From the NCBI RefSeq assembly GCF_009208105.1, contig NZ_WFKL01000001.1, forward strand, positions 2,790,001-2,854,000: 64,000 bases of DNA, in the 5' to 3' direction. Positions 1 to 9,127 of the stretch are shown piece after piece. Made by a program: the position numbers and the translations under genes. The stretch comes from Rouxiella sp. S1S-2 (GTDB lineage Bacteria > Pseudomonadota > Gammaproteobacteria > Enterobacterales > Enterobacteriaceae). Under the pieces are notes generated by a model, which worked only from the letters and a program-made list of their open reading frames with translations, ran no database searches and was not told where the DNA came from. The number at the start of each line of letters is the position of its first letter. The stretch's first letter is position 1.

Positions 1-170
1 ATTATCCGCAGTTGAAATGTCTCACAGAGTGCTAAAAGGGTTGAGTCGCGTAAATTATGTCACGCAACCTTTTCCCCACAACCCACCTCGCTTCACGTTC
101 AAATCCCCTACTGTTTTACTCAGCGAATCAAGCTTAGACGCTGAGGTGCGCACGGCATTTTATTAACCAC
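1..170. other. Non-coding sequence left of the Ter sites
   Basis: I see no gene here. A short imperfect dyad near 36-75 pairs a GGTT arm with AACC and an inner GCGT with ACGC. It could be a weak hairpin but has no following T-run. In E. coli the rstAB two-component genes lie on this side of tus; nothing recognisable of them is inside the window. Confidence 0.4.
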
Positions 171-193
171 AAAATGCATGTTGTAACTAAGTT
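171..193 (+). other. Replication terminator (Ter) site, distal copy
   Basis: This 23-bp stretch carries the Ter core ATGTTGTAACTAA (178-190), identical to the E. coli TerB core. The G at position 6 of the Ter alignment (base 176), whose paired C is flipped into the Tus lock, is kept. By analogy with E. coli the site should arrest forks moving rightwards in window coordinates. It lies 97 bp upstream of a second copy with the same orientation. Confidence 0.85.
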
Positions 194-267
194 GTGTTGG
201 TTGATGCTTATGGCAAACATCATTTTTACTCAGAAGCATAAGTGTGCACCATCAAGGTTACTGTACT

Positions 268-290
268 ATATTGTATGTTGTAACTAATTG
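268..290 (+). other. Replication terminator (Ter) site, proximal copy
   Basis: A second exact Ter core, ATGTTGTAACTAA, is at 275-287, with the position-6 G at base 273. It abuts the tus Shine-Dalgarno (GGAGG at 290-294), so bound Tus would cover the region just before the ribosome site. In E. coli TerB overlaps the tus promoter and Tus represses its own gene. The same autorepression is likely here, possibly stronger because of the two sites. Confidence 0.88.
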
Positions 291-298
291 GAGGGGTA

Positions 299-1234
299 AT
301 GGCGAGCTACGATTTGAAATTGCGCTTAAACGAGTGTTTTAAGGAGTTGGAACTGTCGACGGCGGACTTGGCTCGCTTTCTTAATCAACTGGAATTACTG
401 CAGGCAAGGGTATTTTCTCTTCCTGATATTGAAAAAGGTAACGAGCACAATCCTGCCTCGATAATCGAGGTTACCGCTCATCAGGATGAGGCTGCCCACC
501 AGATGGCTTTGCAGCATTTTCAAAAATTGTTTATCCATCATAACGGTTTGAATATCAGCAGTAAATCAGCTGTCAGGCTTCCTGGCGTACTGTGCTATGC
601 GGTCGATCAGGCCGAGTATCAGGCGGCTCAGCTATTGATACAGGAAGTTAATAAGCTCAAGAGTGAACTTGAACACATTGTTACCGTGGAGTCCGGTTTA
701 CCTGCCGATCAACGCTTTGATTTTGTACACAGTCAGCTGCGCGGTCTGATCACCCTAAATGCCTACCGATCGATTGGCTATCTGCTGGAACCGGACTCCG
801 TCAGGTTCGGCTGGGCTAATAAGCACATTATTAAGAATCTGAGTCGCGATGAATTGCTAACACAGCTTGAAAAGAGCCTCGCCGCAGGCCGATCGGTGCC
901 GCCTTACACGCGTGAACAGTGGATGGCGAACGTGACTCGAGAGATAAATGACGTGCAGAGGCTGCCCGCACATGCCATTTTAAAAATAAAACGACCGGTC
1001 AAAGTACAGCCGATTGCGCGCGTATGGTATCGAAATAGCCAAAAACAGGTGCAACATCCCTGCCCTTCACCCTTTATTGCGCTTTGTCCACGCGGCCCGG
1101 TGATGCAAATTCCCAAGCTTGGTGAACTGCCAAACTACGACGCTGGTGCGGTTAAGCATAAATACAAGCCGGAGTCTCAGGCATTAAATCTGTTGATTAA
1201 ACGCCTGCATCTTTATACCGATCAGCCGATTTAA
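299..1234 (+). CDS. tus: DNA replication terminus site-binding protein Tus
   Basis: Tus binds Ter DNA as a monomer and blocks the replicative helicase from one side, trapping forks in the terminus. The 311-residue length matches the family (309 in E. coli). The N-terminal LNECF and LELLQARVF stretches, the central HIIKNLSRDELL region and the C-terminal KYKPESQALNLLIKRLHLY match my memory of Tus. The ATG is preceded by GGAGG with a 4-base spacer. Two Ter sites lie directly upstream, and fumC follows convergently as in E. coli. Expected regulation is self-repression through the adjacent Ter site. Identification is secure. Confidence 0.97.
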   Translation: MASYDLKLRLNECFKELELSTADLARFLNQLELLQARVFSLPDIEKGNEHNPASIIEVTAHQDEAAHQMALQHFQKLFIHHNGLNISSKSAVRLPGVLCYAVDQAEYQAAQLLIQEVNKLKSELEHIVTVESGLPADQRFDFVHSQLRGLITLNAYRSIGYLLEPDSVRFGWANKHIIKNLSRDELLTQLEKSLAAGRSVPPYTREQWMANVTREINDVQRLPAHAILKIKRPVKVQPIARVWYRNSQKQVQHPCPSPFIALCPRGPVMQIPKLGELPNYDAGAVKHKYKPESQALNLLIKRLHLYTDQPI

Positions 1235-1237
1235 AGC

Positions 1238-1269
1238 AAAAAAAGCTCTGCCTGTTGAGAGGCAGAGCT
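1238..1269 (-). terminator. Intrinsic terminator of fumC
   Basis: A perfect 10-bp stem (1244-1253 with 1260-1269) closes a 6-base loop. Read on the minus strand it is followed by seven T residues (complement of 1238-1244), which fits fumC. The hairpin may also help end tus transcription from the other side, but that side has no T-run. Confidence 0.85.
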
Positions 1270-1323
1270 GTGAGTAAAGCAATGTCTTATAAGCTAATTT
1301 TTTATAAACTTATAAAAAAGGGC

Positions 1324-2721
1324 TTATTTTTTCATGCTGCCAACCATGTCTTCCGGACGAACCCACTCATCAAACTGAGCTTCAGTCAGGTAACCCAGCT
1401 TCAACGCTGAGGCTTTCAGGGTCAGGCCTTCTTTATGGGCTTTCTTAGCGATTTCTGCCGCTTTGTCATAGCCGATGTGGGTGTTCAAGGCGGTAACCAG
1501 CATCAGCGATTCGTTGAGAAGCTGGGTGATGCGGTCACGATTTGGCTCGATGCCTACCGCACAGTGTTCATTGAAACCGCGCATGCCGTCGGCCAGCAGG
1601 CGAATTGACTGCAGGTAGTTATGGATCACCATTGGACGGAATACGTTAAGCTCAAAGTTACCCGACGCGCCACCAATGTTAACCGCAACGTCGTTACCTA
1701 ACACCTGTGCGCAAAGCATGGTCATCGCTTCACACTGCGTCGGGTTAACTTTGCCTGGCATGATCGAGCTGCCTGGTTCATTCTCAGGGATAGAGATTTC
1801 ACCAATGCCACTGCGCGGGCCTGAAGACAACCAGCGAACGTCGTTGGCGATTTTCATCAGTGAGGCTGCAAGGCCCTTCAACGCACCGTGGCCGTGAACC
1901 AAGGCGTCACAGGTAGCCAAGGCTTCAAATTTGTTTGGCGAAGTGACAAACGGCTGTTTAGTCAGGTCGGCAATCGCCTTGGCCACGCGCACGGCGTATT
2001 CAGGGTGAGTGTTCAAACCGGTGCCTACCGCCGTGCCGCCCAACGCCAGTTCGGCAATGTGCGGGATACTGGCTTCAATGTGCACCAGACTATGTGCCAA
2101 CATGGCAGCCCAACCGGAAATTTCCTGACCTAGGGTCAGCGGTGTGGCGTCCTGCAAGTGAGTACGACCAATTTTAACGATATCTTTAAACGCTTCTGCT
2201 TTATCACTCAGCGTTTTATGCAGCTCTTTCAATTCTGGGATCAGGTGTTCGCGAACTGAAACCACCGCTGCAACGTGCATTGCCGTCGGGAATACGTCAT
2301 TGGAGCTCTGGCTTTTATTCACGTCGTCGTTCGGGTGAATCAAACGACCCTCGCCGCGCTCGCCGCCGAGGATTTCACTGCCGCGGTTAGCCAGCACTTC
2401 GTTCATGTTCATGTTGGTTTGGGTGCCGGAACCGGTTTGCCAAATAGAAAGCGGGAACTCGGTGACGTGCTTGTCTGCCAGCACTTCGTCGGCGGCGGCA
2501 ATGATTGCGTTACCACGCTCGGACGGCAGCAGACCTAAATCCATGTTGACGGTAGCGGCAGCACGTTTAGTCTGAGCGAGTGCGTGGATCAGCGCTTTGG
2601 GCATTTTTTCTTCTGAAATACGAAAATGCTCTAGTGAACGCTGGGTCTGAGCTCCCCAAAGCTTGTCTGCCGGAACTTCGATTGGCCCCATTGAGTCTTT
2701 TTCAATGCGATGAGCTGCCAT
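1324..2721 (-). CDS. fumC: Class II fumarate hydratase FumC
   Basis: Oxygen-stable, iron-independent fumarase that interconverts fumarate and L-malate in the TCA cycle; a cytoplasmic homotetramer in the family. The protein has 465 residues (467 in E. coli). It carries the superfamily signature [11 protein letters not shown] around residue 317, with the catalytic serine loop, and the substrate region [10 protein letters not shown]. An in-frame upstream ATG would add 32 residues, but the chosen start has AAGGAG at good spacing and gives the family N-terminus [12 protein letters not shown]. The E. coli neighbour fumA, normally between fumC and manA, is absent here. In E. coli fumC belongs to the SoxRS/MarA regulon; I did not identify such a site. 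Confidence 0.97.
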   Translation of the reverse strand: MAAHRIEKDSMGPIEVPADKLWGAQTQRSLEHFRISEEKMPKALIHALAQTKRAAATVNMDLGLLPSERGNAIIAAADEVLADKHVTEFPLSIWQTGSGTQTNMNMNEVLANRGSEILGGERGEGRLIHPNDDVNKSQSSNDVFPTAMHVAAVVSVREHLIPELKELHKTLSDKAEAFKDIVKIGRTHLQDATPLTLGQEISGWAAMLAHSLVHIEASIPHIAELALGGTAVGTGLNTHPEYAVRVAKAIADLTKQPFVTSPNKFEALATCDALVHGHGALKGLAASLMKIANDVRWLSSGPRSGIGEISIPENEPGSSIMPGKVNPTQCEAMTMLCAQVLGNDVAVNIGGASGNFELNVFRPMVIHNYLQSIRLLADGMRGFNEHCAVGIEPNRDRITQLLNESLMLVTALNTHIGYDKAAEIAKKAHKEGLTLKASALKLGYLTEAQFDEWVRPEDMVGSMKK

Positions 2722-2948
2722 TACTGTCTCCTTACGCGGTTTCTTCAAAAAATTATAGGTTGCAGGGTACCGACGACGCTCCCAATGCCGTGCCGACGGA
2801 TAGGCAATTATAACCATAAGGTTAACCAGTTGTTGAAGGAATTATCGGATTTGGCTGCCATCGCACTTTTTATTCATTATCAGTTGCTAAAACGACTTTA
2901 CTCATTGTTTACTTGTCACCTATTTCTTTCTAAGACTGAGACCCACTA

Positions 2949-4127
2949 ATGAATAAGATGCATAACAATGTACAAAATTACGCCTGGGGAAGTGTTGACG
3001 CACTGAGCAAGCTCTATGGCATTCCCAATCCGGACGGTAAACCGATGGCCGAACTGTGGATGGGTGCTCACCCTAAAAGCAGCTCTACCGTGGTCGATGC
3101 CGAAGGTAATCAAATCTCGCTGCGTGACGTAATTAGCCAGGATTTAAACGCCAATCTGGGTGAGAAAGTGGCCCGCCGATTTGGCGAACTGCCGTTCCTG
3201 TTCAAGGTGCTGTGCGCCCGTCAGGCACTGTCTATTCAGGTTCACCCGAGCAAAAGCAATGCCGTTATCGGCTTTGAGAAAGAGAACAAAGCCGGTGTGC
3301 CAATCGATGCGGCTGAACGCAATTATAAGGACGCCAATCACAAACCTGAGCTGGTTTTTGCCCTCACGCCGTTTGCCGCAATGAACGGTTTCCGTGAACT
3401 GGGCGAAATTCAGTCGCTGCTGCAGCCCGTTGCAGGTGCACATCCGGACATTGCCAGCTTCCTGATCAACCCTGATTTTGAACATCTCAAAAGGCTGTTT
3501 GCCGCCCTGCTCAGCATGAGTGGTGAAAGTAAATCATTGGCGTTGGATATTCTTGATAATGCCCTGCAAAGCCAACACGGCGAGCCTTGGGATACGATTC
3601 GCAGCATCGCCATCGACTACCCCGGCGATAGCGGCTTGTTTTCGCCTTTACTGCTCAACGTTATCGAACTTCAGCCCGGCGAGGCGATGTTCCTGTATGC
3701 CGAAACGCCGCATGCCTATCTCAACGGCGTAGCGCTGGAAGTGATGGCCAACTCTGACAATGTGCTTCGCGCCGGACTGACGCCAAAATACATTGATATT
3801 CCCGAGCTATTGGCCAATTTACAGTTTGTGGCAAAACCGGCCAATACGCTGTTAACCACGCCGGAGCAGCACGGCAATGAGCTGAGTTTCCCGATCCCGG
3901 TTGAAGATTTTGCCTTCTCGCTGCATACGCTCGGCGCAGAACCGCAAACGTTGGCTCAGTCAAGCGCGGCCATTATCTTCTGTGTTGAAGGCCAAACCGT
4001 GCTCAACAAAGGCGAGCAGCAGGTTGTGCTGCATCCAGGCGAATCTTGTTATATCCCCGCCTTAGATTCCCCAGTGATCGCCAGTGGCAATGGCCGGATT
4101 GCGCGGGTATTTAACCAGCTAGGCTAA
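2949..4127 (+). CDS. manA: Mannose-6-phosphate isomerase, class I
   Basis: Zinc enzyme interconverting mannose 6-phosphate and fructose 6-phosphate, needed both to use mannose and to make GDP-mannose. The 392 residues match E. coli ManA (391). Zinc-ligand motifs are visible: IQVHPSK (about residues 95-101, Gln and His), NHKPE (about 131-135, Glu) and AETPHAYLNG (about 251-260, His). The N-terminal YAWGS motif is typical of the family. It is divergent from fumC across 227 bp, which should hold both promoters, and is followed by ydgA as in E. coli. Confidence 0.97.
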   Translation: MNKMHNNVQNYAWGSVDALSKLYGIPNPDGKPMAELWMGAHPKSSSTVVDAEGNQISLRDVISQDLNANLGEKVARRFGELPFLFKVLCARQALSIQVHPSKSNAVIGFEKENKAGVPIDAAERNYKDANHKPELVFALTPFAAMNGFRELGEIQSLLQPVAGAHPDIASFLINPDFEHLKRLFAALLSMSGESKSLALDILDNALQSQHGEPWDTIRSIAIDYPGDSGLFSPLLLNVIELQPGEAMFLYAETPHAYLNGVALEVMANSDNVLRAGLTPKYIDIPELLANLQFVAKPANTLLTTPEQHGNELSFPIPVEDFAFSLHTLGAEPQTLAQSSAAIIFCVEGQTVLNKGEQQVVLHPGESCYIPALDSPVIASGNGRIARVFNQLG

Positions 4128-4294
4128 TATCTTTTGATTAAAAAAACGTTCATAAGGGGCAATTTTCCTAAATGCTTGCCGTTTGGGCGATTTTTCTACC
4201 ACAATGAAAGCAGAATGGCGTTAAGTTTGATAACCTTAACGTTCTGATATTTAGGCTGTCGTTAAAGATAGTAGTTAAAAGGATGAACAGAACT

Positions 4295-5857
4295 ATGAAA
4301 AAATCGTTAGTCGCTGTAAGCGTCATTGTTGTACTTGGCGCAGCCTGGACAGGCACTTCGTGGTACACCGGCAAGATGCTCGAGCAGCACATGGGCGAAG
4401 TGGTTGCCGATGCCAACACTCAGCTAAAAGCGCATTATCCTCGCGCCGGCGTCAAGCTGGTTTATCAGGACTATCAACGAGGTGTATTTAGCAGCAGCGT
4501 CCGATTTGTGCTGCAGCCGGACGGCGATGCGCCTGAAAATGTCCTGAAACAGGGTGATGAAATTGCCTTCCTGGAATCTATTGACCACGGTCCGTTCCCG
4601 GCGGCACAGCTTAAAAAATTCAACCTGATCCCGAGCATGGCGTCTGTGCATTCCGAGCTGCAAAATAACGCCACGGTGAAGGACTTGTTTGACGTTACCA
4701 AAGGCAAATCTCCGGTCAACGCCGATACCCGCGTCGGCTACAGCGGGGATACGGCCTCGGTGATCAACCTTCTGCCGGTCGAATACCAGAAAAATACCAG
4801 CAAATTCGAATTTGCCGGTGCAACAGTCAATCTTGACGTTGCCAAAGACATGCAGAAGATGGACCTGGACGCCAAAACTGACAGCTTCTCGTTCACCTCG
4901 CCAAATCAGTGGGGCCAACTTGAAAAAGTAACGCTGTCGGGTCTTAACCTGAAAAGTAACACCCATCAAGGCCAGTTCAAGGTCTCGGTTGGCGACGGCA
5001 GCCTGAACGTCGACAATATCGGTATCAACATTGATGGCAAAGATGCTGCACAGCTGGCGGGCTTCAAGCTGAAAAGCAACTTTGGTGAAGAGCAGCAAAA
5101 CCTGAAAGGCCAGATTGATTACAGCCTGGACTCACTGAAAATTCAGGGCACTGATTTTGGTTCCGGCAAACTCAGTCTAAAAATAGACAAGCTGGATGAA
5201 CAGGCGCTGAAGCAGTTCTCTGACACATACAATCAGCAGGTTATGCAGCTGATGCAGCAGTCCGAGCAGCTAGACCCGCAGGTTTATCAGCAGCAGGTTA
5301 CCGCGATGCTGCTGTCCAATCTGCCGATTTTACTGAAGGGAAATCCAAGCATCACCATTGACCCACTGAGCTGGAAAAACAGCAAAGGTGAAAGTACCTT
5401 CACGTTGCAGCTTGATATGAAAGACCCTGCGGCCTCAACCACGCCAGCACAGACTGAAGATCAGCTGATTTCCCAGTTGCTCAGCAAGGTTGATGCCAAG
5501 CTGACTATCCCGGTAGATATGGCAACCGAGCTGACCACCCAGACCGCGAAAGTTGAAGGTTACAGCGGTGACGACGCCGAGAAATTGGCCAAGCAGCAGG
5601 TTCAGGGATTGGCAGCAATGGGCCAGATGTTCAAGCTGACTACCCTGCAAGACAACGCGATCACCAGCACTTTCCACTATGCTGACAACCAGGTTGACTT
5701 AAATGGTCAGAAAATGACTTTGCAGCAGTTTGCCGGCCTGTTTGGCGTATTTGGCGGACCGGAAATCCCGGCTCAGCCAGTGCCACAGCAGCAAGCGGTG
5801 CCGACTCAGCCTGACGCGCCGGTACCATCCGTTGCGCCAACCACGCCTGCTCAGTAA
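4295..5857 (+). CDS. ydgA: YdgA family protein (DUF945)
   Basis: A 520-residue DUF945 protein, similar in length to E. coli YdgA (502). The N-terminus MKKSLVAVSVIVVLGAAWTG is a single hydrophobic segment, so the protein is probably anchored in the inner membrane with its bulk in the periplasm. The body is rich in beta-type repeats; the last 30 residues or so are Pro/Gln-rich and probably disordered. An ATG 12 bases upstream (4283) sits directly on the AAAAGG and has no spacing, so the MKKS start matching the family was preferred. It follows manA as in E. coli. Molecular function is unknown. Confidence 0.9.
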   Translation: MKKSLVAVSVIVVLGAAWTGTSWYTGKMLEQHMGEVVADANTQLKAHYPRAGVKLVYQDYQRGVFSSSVRFVLQPDGDAPENVLKQGDEIAFLESIDHGPFPAAQLKKFNLIPSMASVHSELQNNATVKDLFDVTKGKSPVNADTRVGYSGDTASVINLLPVEYQKNTSKFEFAGATVNLDVAKDMQKMDLDAKTDSFSFTSPNQWGQLEKVTLSGLNLKSNTHQGQFKVSVGDGSLNVDNIGINIDGKDAAQLAGFKLKSNFGEEQQNLKGQIDYSLDSLKIQGTDFGSGKLSLKIDKLDEQALKQFSDTYNQQVMQLMQQSEQLDPQVYQQQVTAMLLSNLPILLKGNPSITIDPLSWKNSKGESTFTLQLDMKDPAASTTPAQTEDQLISQLLSKVDAKLTIPVDMATELTTQTAKVEGYSGDDAEKLAKQQVQGLAAMGQMFKLTTLQDNAITSTFHYADNQVDLNGQKMTLQQFAGLFGVFGGPEIPAQPVPQQQAVPTQPDAPVPSVAPTTPAQ

Positions 5858-5871
5858 TTTACTCGGTTCAA

Positions 5872-5897
5872 CGGCGCAAAGTTTAGGCTTTGCGCCG
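5872..5897 (+). terminator. Hairpin after ydgA
   Basis: A perfect 10-bp GC-rich stem (5872-5881 with 5888-5897) with a 6-base loop starts 14 bases after the ydgA stop. There is no clear T-run on the plus strand, so it may be a weak terminator or an mRNA 3' stabilising hairpin. Confidence 0.5.
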
Positions 5898-5924
5898 CAT
5901 TAAAGTCACATTACCTACTCAAGA

Positions 5925-6158
5925 TTAAAAACACGCCTTCTCTGGTCCTCGATATAAATTTGTTTTTTCCTGTTTTCTAATCTGGAAAATTCCCTGATTA
6001 ATTGAGGGGGATTGTGGGGTATTCATTATCTCATTCAATACCCTCTTACCGCCTGTTTCCAGGCCGGGAAAATCATGGCTAACATTCTCTAGGGTGTCTG
6101 GCAGTAATGGTCTTGAAAAATTCATTTTCCTTACTGAAATAAGATCATAGCCCAACAT
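5925..6158 (-). CDS. Possible small protein downstream of malI
   Basis: A 77-codon reading frame beginning MLGYDLISVRKMNFSRPLLP. I recognise no family. What supports it is its ribosome site: TAGGAGG (complement of 6164-6170) followed by a 5-base spacer and ATG, close to the ideal. It begins 23 bases after the malI stop on the same strand, so it could be the last gene of a malI transcript. It has no obvious signal peptide or membrane segment and is basic in its second half. It could also be a chance frame behind a purine-rich stretch, so confidence is low. Confidence 0.35.
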   Translation of the reverse strand: MLGYDLISVRKMNFSRPLLPDTLENVSHDFPGLETGGKRVLNEIMNTPQSPSINQGIFQIRKQEKTNLYRGPEKACF

Positions 6159-6181
6159 CAACACCTCCTAATTAGTTTATA

Positions 6182-7216
6182 TTAAGCCGATCCCCGCTCA
6201 ATGATCGTCGAATGGATAATAATATCCTGAGTTTCCAGATTCTGCCCTGCGAGGCGCAGCAACAGTCTTCTGGCAGTGGTATGACCAATTTCACGCGCAG
6301 AGTTTGATACCGCTGTCAGCGGAGGTTCTGTCAGCGCCAATTCGGGTGAGTCCTCAATACCAATAAGCGCCACCTGTTTTTGAAACAGGCTGTTGAGTGA
6401 CCCGCCAGCTACCTGATTACCGGTGCGCAAGACGCCAAAATAGGCGCCTAGCGCCACGGAAGATTTATGGCACACAATGGCGCTGATTTTTGGATAGCGG
6501 CGCAGTAAATCTTCTGCCGCATCGGCGGCCAGCCGGTGCTGATAATCACACTCTATAATCCATTCACTGCGAAAAGGAAGACCATACTGCAACAGAGTGG
6601 CGCAAAAGCCGCCGAGCCGTTCTGCACGAGTTAACGAATTTCCTAGCCCACCCAAATAGGCAATTTGTTTATGCCCTTTGCGAATGAGGTATTCCGTGGC
6701 CATTTTGGCCGCCTGCATATTATCAGGACGTACCAAATCTACGCCCTCAGTGCCGCCCGATCGGGAGGCGCAAATTAGTGGCACGCCCTGCTCCAATGCC
6801 TTGGCGCGCATGTTTTCATTAAGATAGTGAATACCGCCAGCAATCACAATTCCGTCAACCCCGTGGGTTAACAGGGTGTCGAAACAGCGCGCCAGTCCGC
6901 TGGCGGCAGCGCCGCTTTGCAGTAAAAATAGCACTTTGCCCTGCGCTTCAAACATCTCACCTAAGCCCGCCGTCATTTCAGCATAAAACGGCTCGCAAAT
7001 ATCACGCACGATAAGGCCCACCACACCTGACTCGCCGCCACGCAGTGAACTCGCCTGACGGTTGCGCACAAAACCAAGCTGGTCAATCGTATGATTTACC
7101 CGCTCACTGGTGGTTTGCGAAATCCGCCCCTTACCGCTGAGCACCAGTGAGACAGTGGCCACTGAGACCCCGGCCGCGAGTGCCACATCAGTAATAGTGA
7201 TTTTTTTATGACTCAT
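6182..7216 (-). CDS. malI: LacI-family repressor MalI
   Basis: Represses the divergent malXY operon and its own gene. It has 344 residues (342 in E. coli). The N-terminal helix-turn-helix ITITDVALAAGVSVATVSLV lies at about residues 6-25 and is followed by the hinge and a periplasmic-binding-protein-like ligand domain containing VDLVRPDNMQAAKMATEYL. Two near-palindromic sites of the known MalI type lie in the 240-bp gap to malX. The natural inducer is unknown in the family. The order malI-malX-malY-add-ydgJ is that of E. coli, which makes the assignment firm. Confidence 0.93.
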   Translation of the reverse strand: MSHKKITITDVALAAGVSVATVSLVLSGKGRISQTTSERVNHTIDQLGFVRNRQASSLRGGESGVVGLIVRDICEPFYAEMTAGLGEMFEAQGKVLFLLQSGAAASGLARCFDTLLTHGVDGIVIAGGIHYLNENMRAKALEQGVPLICASRSGGTEGVDLVRPDNMQAAKMATEYLIRKGHKQIAYLGGLGNSLTRAERLGGFCATLLQYGLPFRSEWIIECDYQHRLAADAAEDLLRRYPKISAIVCHKSSVALGAYFGVLRTGNQVAGGSLNSLFQKQVALIGIEDSPELALTEPPLTAVSNSAREIGHTTARRLLLRLAGQNLETQDIIIHSTIIERGSA

Positions 7217-7292
7217 GACTTACCGCGTAATCCTGTTATGAATGCATTAAACCAGGCAACTGCCTCGTCCAGATCCCTTTATAGCAGCTGAA

Positions 7293-7308
7293 GATAAAAC
7301 GTTTAACC
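7293..7308. promoter_or_regulatory. MalI operator, malI-proximal
   Basis: GATAAAACGTTTAACC matches the E. coli MalI operator palindrome GATAAAACGTTTTATC at 14 of 16 positions. It lies 77 bp upstream of the malI start codon and probably serves autorepression. Confidence 0.75.
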
Positions 7309-7344
7309 TAAATTTAAACCACATATCAGGCTTACATTTAATTA

Positions 7345-7360
7345 TGTGAGCCACAACACG
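7345..7360. promoter_or_regulatory. Possible CRP site for malXY
   Basis: TGTGA at 7345-7349 is followed six bases later by ACACG, which keeps three of the five TCACA positions. It sits between the two MalI operators. In E. coli the malX and malI promoters are both CRP-activated, so an imperfect site here is plausible but not certain. Confidence 0.4.
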
Positions 7361-7369
7361 CATTAATTA

Positions 7370-7385
7370 GGTAAAACGTTTTATC
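7370..7385. promoter_or_regulatory. MalI operator, malX-proximal
   Basis: GGTAAAACGTTTTATC differs from the E. coli MalI operator palindrome GATAAAACGTTTTATC at one position. It lies 72 bp upstream of the chosen malX start and should overlap or abut its promoter. Confidence 0.82.
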
Positions 7386-7456
7386 TTATCGCCGTTCACA
7401 CATTTGCAATCTTGAAAACTTTGTTAACCCAGCCCACTTTTCTGCAGGGAGTTTTT

Positions 7457-9070
7457 ATGCCAGCCAGTCGAAATCAACGCGTTACGCTCTGGGAGTTTTT
7501 CCAGAGTTTAGGTAAGACCTTTATGCTGCCGGTCGCCCTGCTGTCATTTTGCGGCATCATGCTCGGTATCGGCAGTTCCTTAAGCAGTAATGACGTTATT
7601 ACGCTGTTACCTGCTCTCGGCCATCCATTGTTCCAATTGGTATTCATCTGGATGAGCAAAGTTGGCTCTTTTGGATTTAGCTATTTGCCGGTTATGTTTG
7701 CCATGGCAATCCCGTTGGGTATGGCGCGCGACAACAAAGGTGTCGCCGCTTTCTCCGGTTTTGTCGGCTTCGTCGTGCTTAACCTCGGCACCAATTTCTA
7801 TTTGACGGTTAAAGGCATTCTGCCCAGCAACGATGCACTGATTCTTAAAGCCAATAATATACAGAATATTCTTGGGATTCAGTCAATTGATACCGGTATT
7901 TTGGGCGCCGTCATCGTCGGTATTATTGTTTATCTGCTGCACGAGCGTTTTCACACTATCCGCCTGCCCGATGCGCTAGCCTTCTTCGGCGGTACGCGCT
8001 TTGTGCCGATCGTGACCTCGGTCGTGTTGGGACTGTGCGGACTGGTTGTCCCGCTGATCTGGCCGTGGTTCGCCGCGGGAATTACCGGCCTTGGCCGCTT
8101 GATTCATGACGCTGGCGTATTTGGCCCGATGATTTTCGGCACCGGTGAGCGTCTGCTGCTGCCCTTTGGCCTACAGCATATTCTGGTCGCTATTATTCGC
8201 TTTACCGAAGCGGGCGGCACGATGGACGTGTGTGGACGCGAAGTCAGCGGTGCACTGACCATCTTCCAGGCTCAGCTCTCCTGCCCAACCACCCATGGTT
8301 TTTCAGAAAGTGCGACGCAGTTTTTATCGCAAGGTAAAATGCCGGCCTTCCTCGGTGGATTACCGGGTGCGGCACTGGCAATGTATCACTGTGCCAAACC
8401 CGAAAATCGTCATAAGATTAAAGGCCTGCTGATTTCTGGCGTCGTGGCCTGCGTCGTGGGCGGCACCACAGAGCCTATCGAATTCCTGTTCTTGTTCGTT
8501 GCGCCAGCTTTATATTTACTGCACGCGCTGTTGACCGGTCTGGGCTTCACCGTGATGTCACTGTTGGGTGTAACAATCGGCAATACAGACGGTAACATTA
8601 TCGATTTCGTGGTGTTTGGTATATTGCACGGCACCGCCACCAAGTGGTATTTGGTGCCTATCGTCGCGGCCATTTGGTTTGCCGGATATTACGTTATTTT
8701 TCGCTTCGCCATCATGCGCTTTAATATTAAAACGCCGGGACGCGAATCTGAATCTCTGCCTCAGTCCGCGCCGGTCAATACCGGCAGCAAGTCTGGCTAC
8801 AACGTACCGGTTATCCTGAGTGCGCTGGGCGGTGCCGACAACATTATCAGTCTCGATAACTGTATCACCCGCCTGCGTCTGTCAGTGCATGATATGTCAC
8901 GCGTCGACGATGCCGTACTCAAGGCCAATCGGGCTATTGGCGTGGTCCATCTTAACGAGCACAGCCTGCAGGTCGTTATTGGTCCGCAGGTTCAGTCGGT
9001 GAAAGATGAACTTGCCAACCTTATGCGTCAGGAAAACCAGTCTTCAACTTCACCTACGCTGGCGGTTTGA
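7457..9070 (+). CDS. malX: PTS permease MalX, glucose/maltose-type IICB
   Basis: Inner-membrane phosphotransferase permease; the E. coli protein can carry glucose and maltose, but its natural substrate is unknown. It has 537 residues. The IIC domain with about ten membrane segments runs to about residue 420 and includes GFSESATQFLSQGKMPAFLG and GGTTEPIEF. A linker and a IIB domain follow, whose phospho-cysteine lies in NCITRLR. A TTG frame upstream would add 15 residues, but the ATG at 7457 has GGGAG five bases ahead and gives the family N-terminus. No IIA domain is present, so Crr from elsewhere would be needed. It is followed by malY and controlled by MalI. Confidence 0.95.
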   Translation: MPASRNQRVTLWEFFQSLGKTFMLPVALLSFCGIMLGIGSSLSSNDVITLLPALGHPLFQLVFIWMSKVGSFGFSYLPVMFAMAIPLGMARDNKGVAAFSGFVGFVVLNLGTNFYLTVKGILPSNDALILKANNIQNILGIQSIDTGILGAVIVGIIVYLLHERFHTIRLPDALAFFGGTRFVPIVTSVVLGLCGLVVPLIWPWFAAGITGLGRLIHDAGVFGPMIFGTGERLLLPFGLQHILVAIIRFTEAGGTMDVCGREVSGALTIFQAQLSCPTTHGFSESATQFLSQGKMPAFLGGLPGAALAMYHCAKPENRHKIKGLLISGVVACVVGGTTEPIEFLFLFVAPALYLLHALLTGLGFTVMSLLGVTIGNTDGNIIDFVVFGILHGTATKWYLVPIVAAIWFAGYYVIFRFAIMRFNIKTPGRESESLPQSAPVNTGSKSGYNVPVILSALGGADNIISLDNCITRLRLSVHDMSRVDDAVLKANRAIGVVHLNEHSLQVVIGPQVQSVKDELANLMRQENQSSTSPTLAV

Positions 9071-9127
9071 TGGTTTGATGTTTGGCTGGGTGAGTTTATT
9101 CACCCAGCTTTTGTTTTGTGAGGACTT

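Noticed and set aside
4424..5098. Long reading frame antisense to ydgA (224 codons)
   Set aside because: A mirror of a well-supported gene, with no ribosome site and no recognisable protein.
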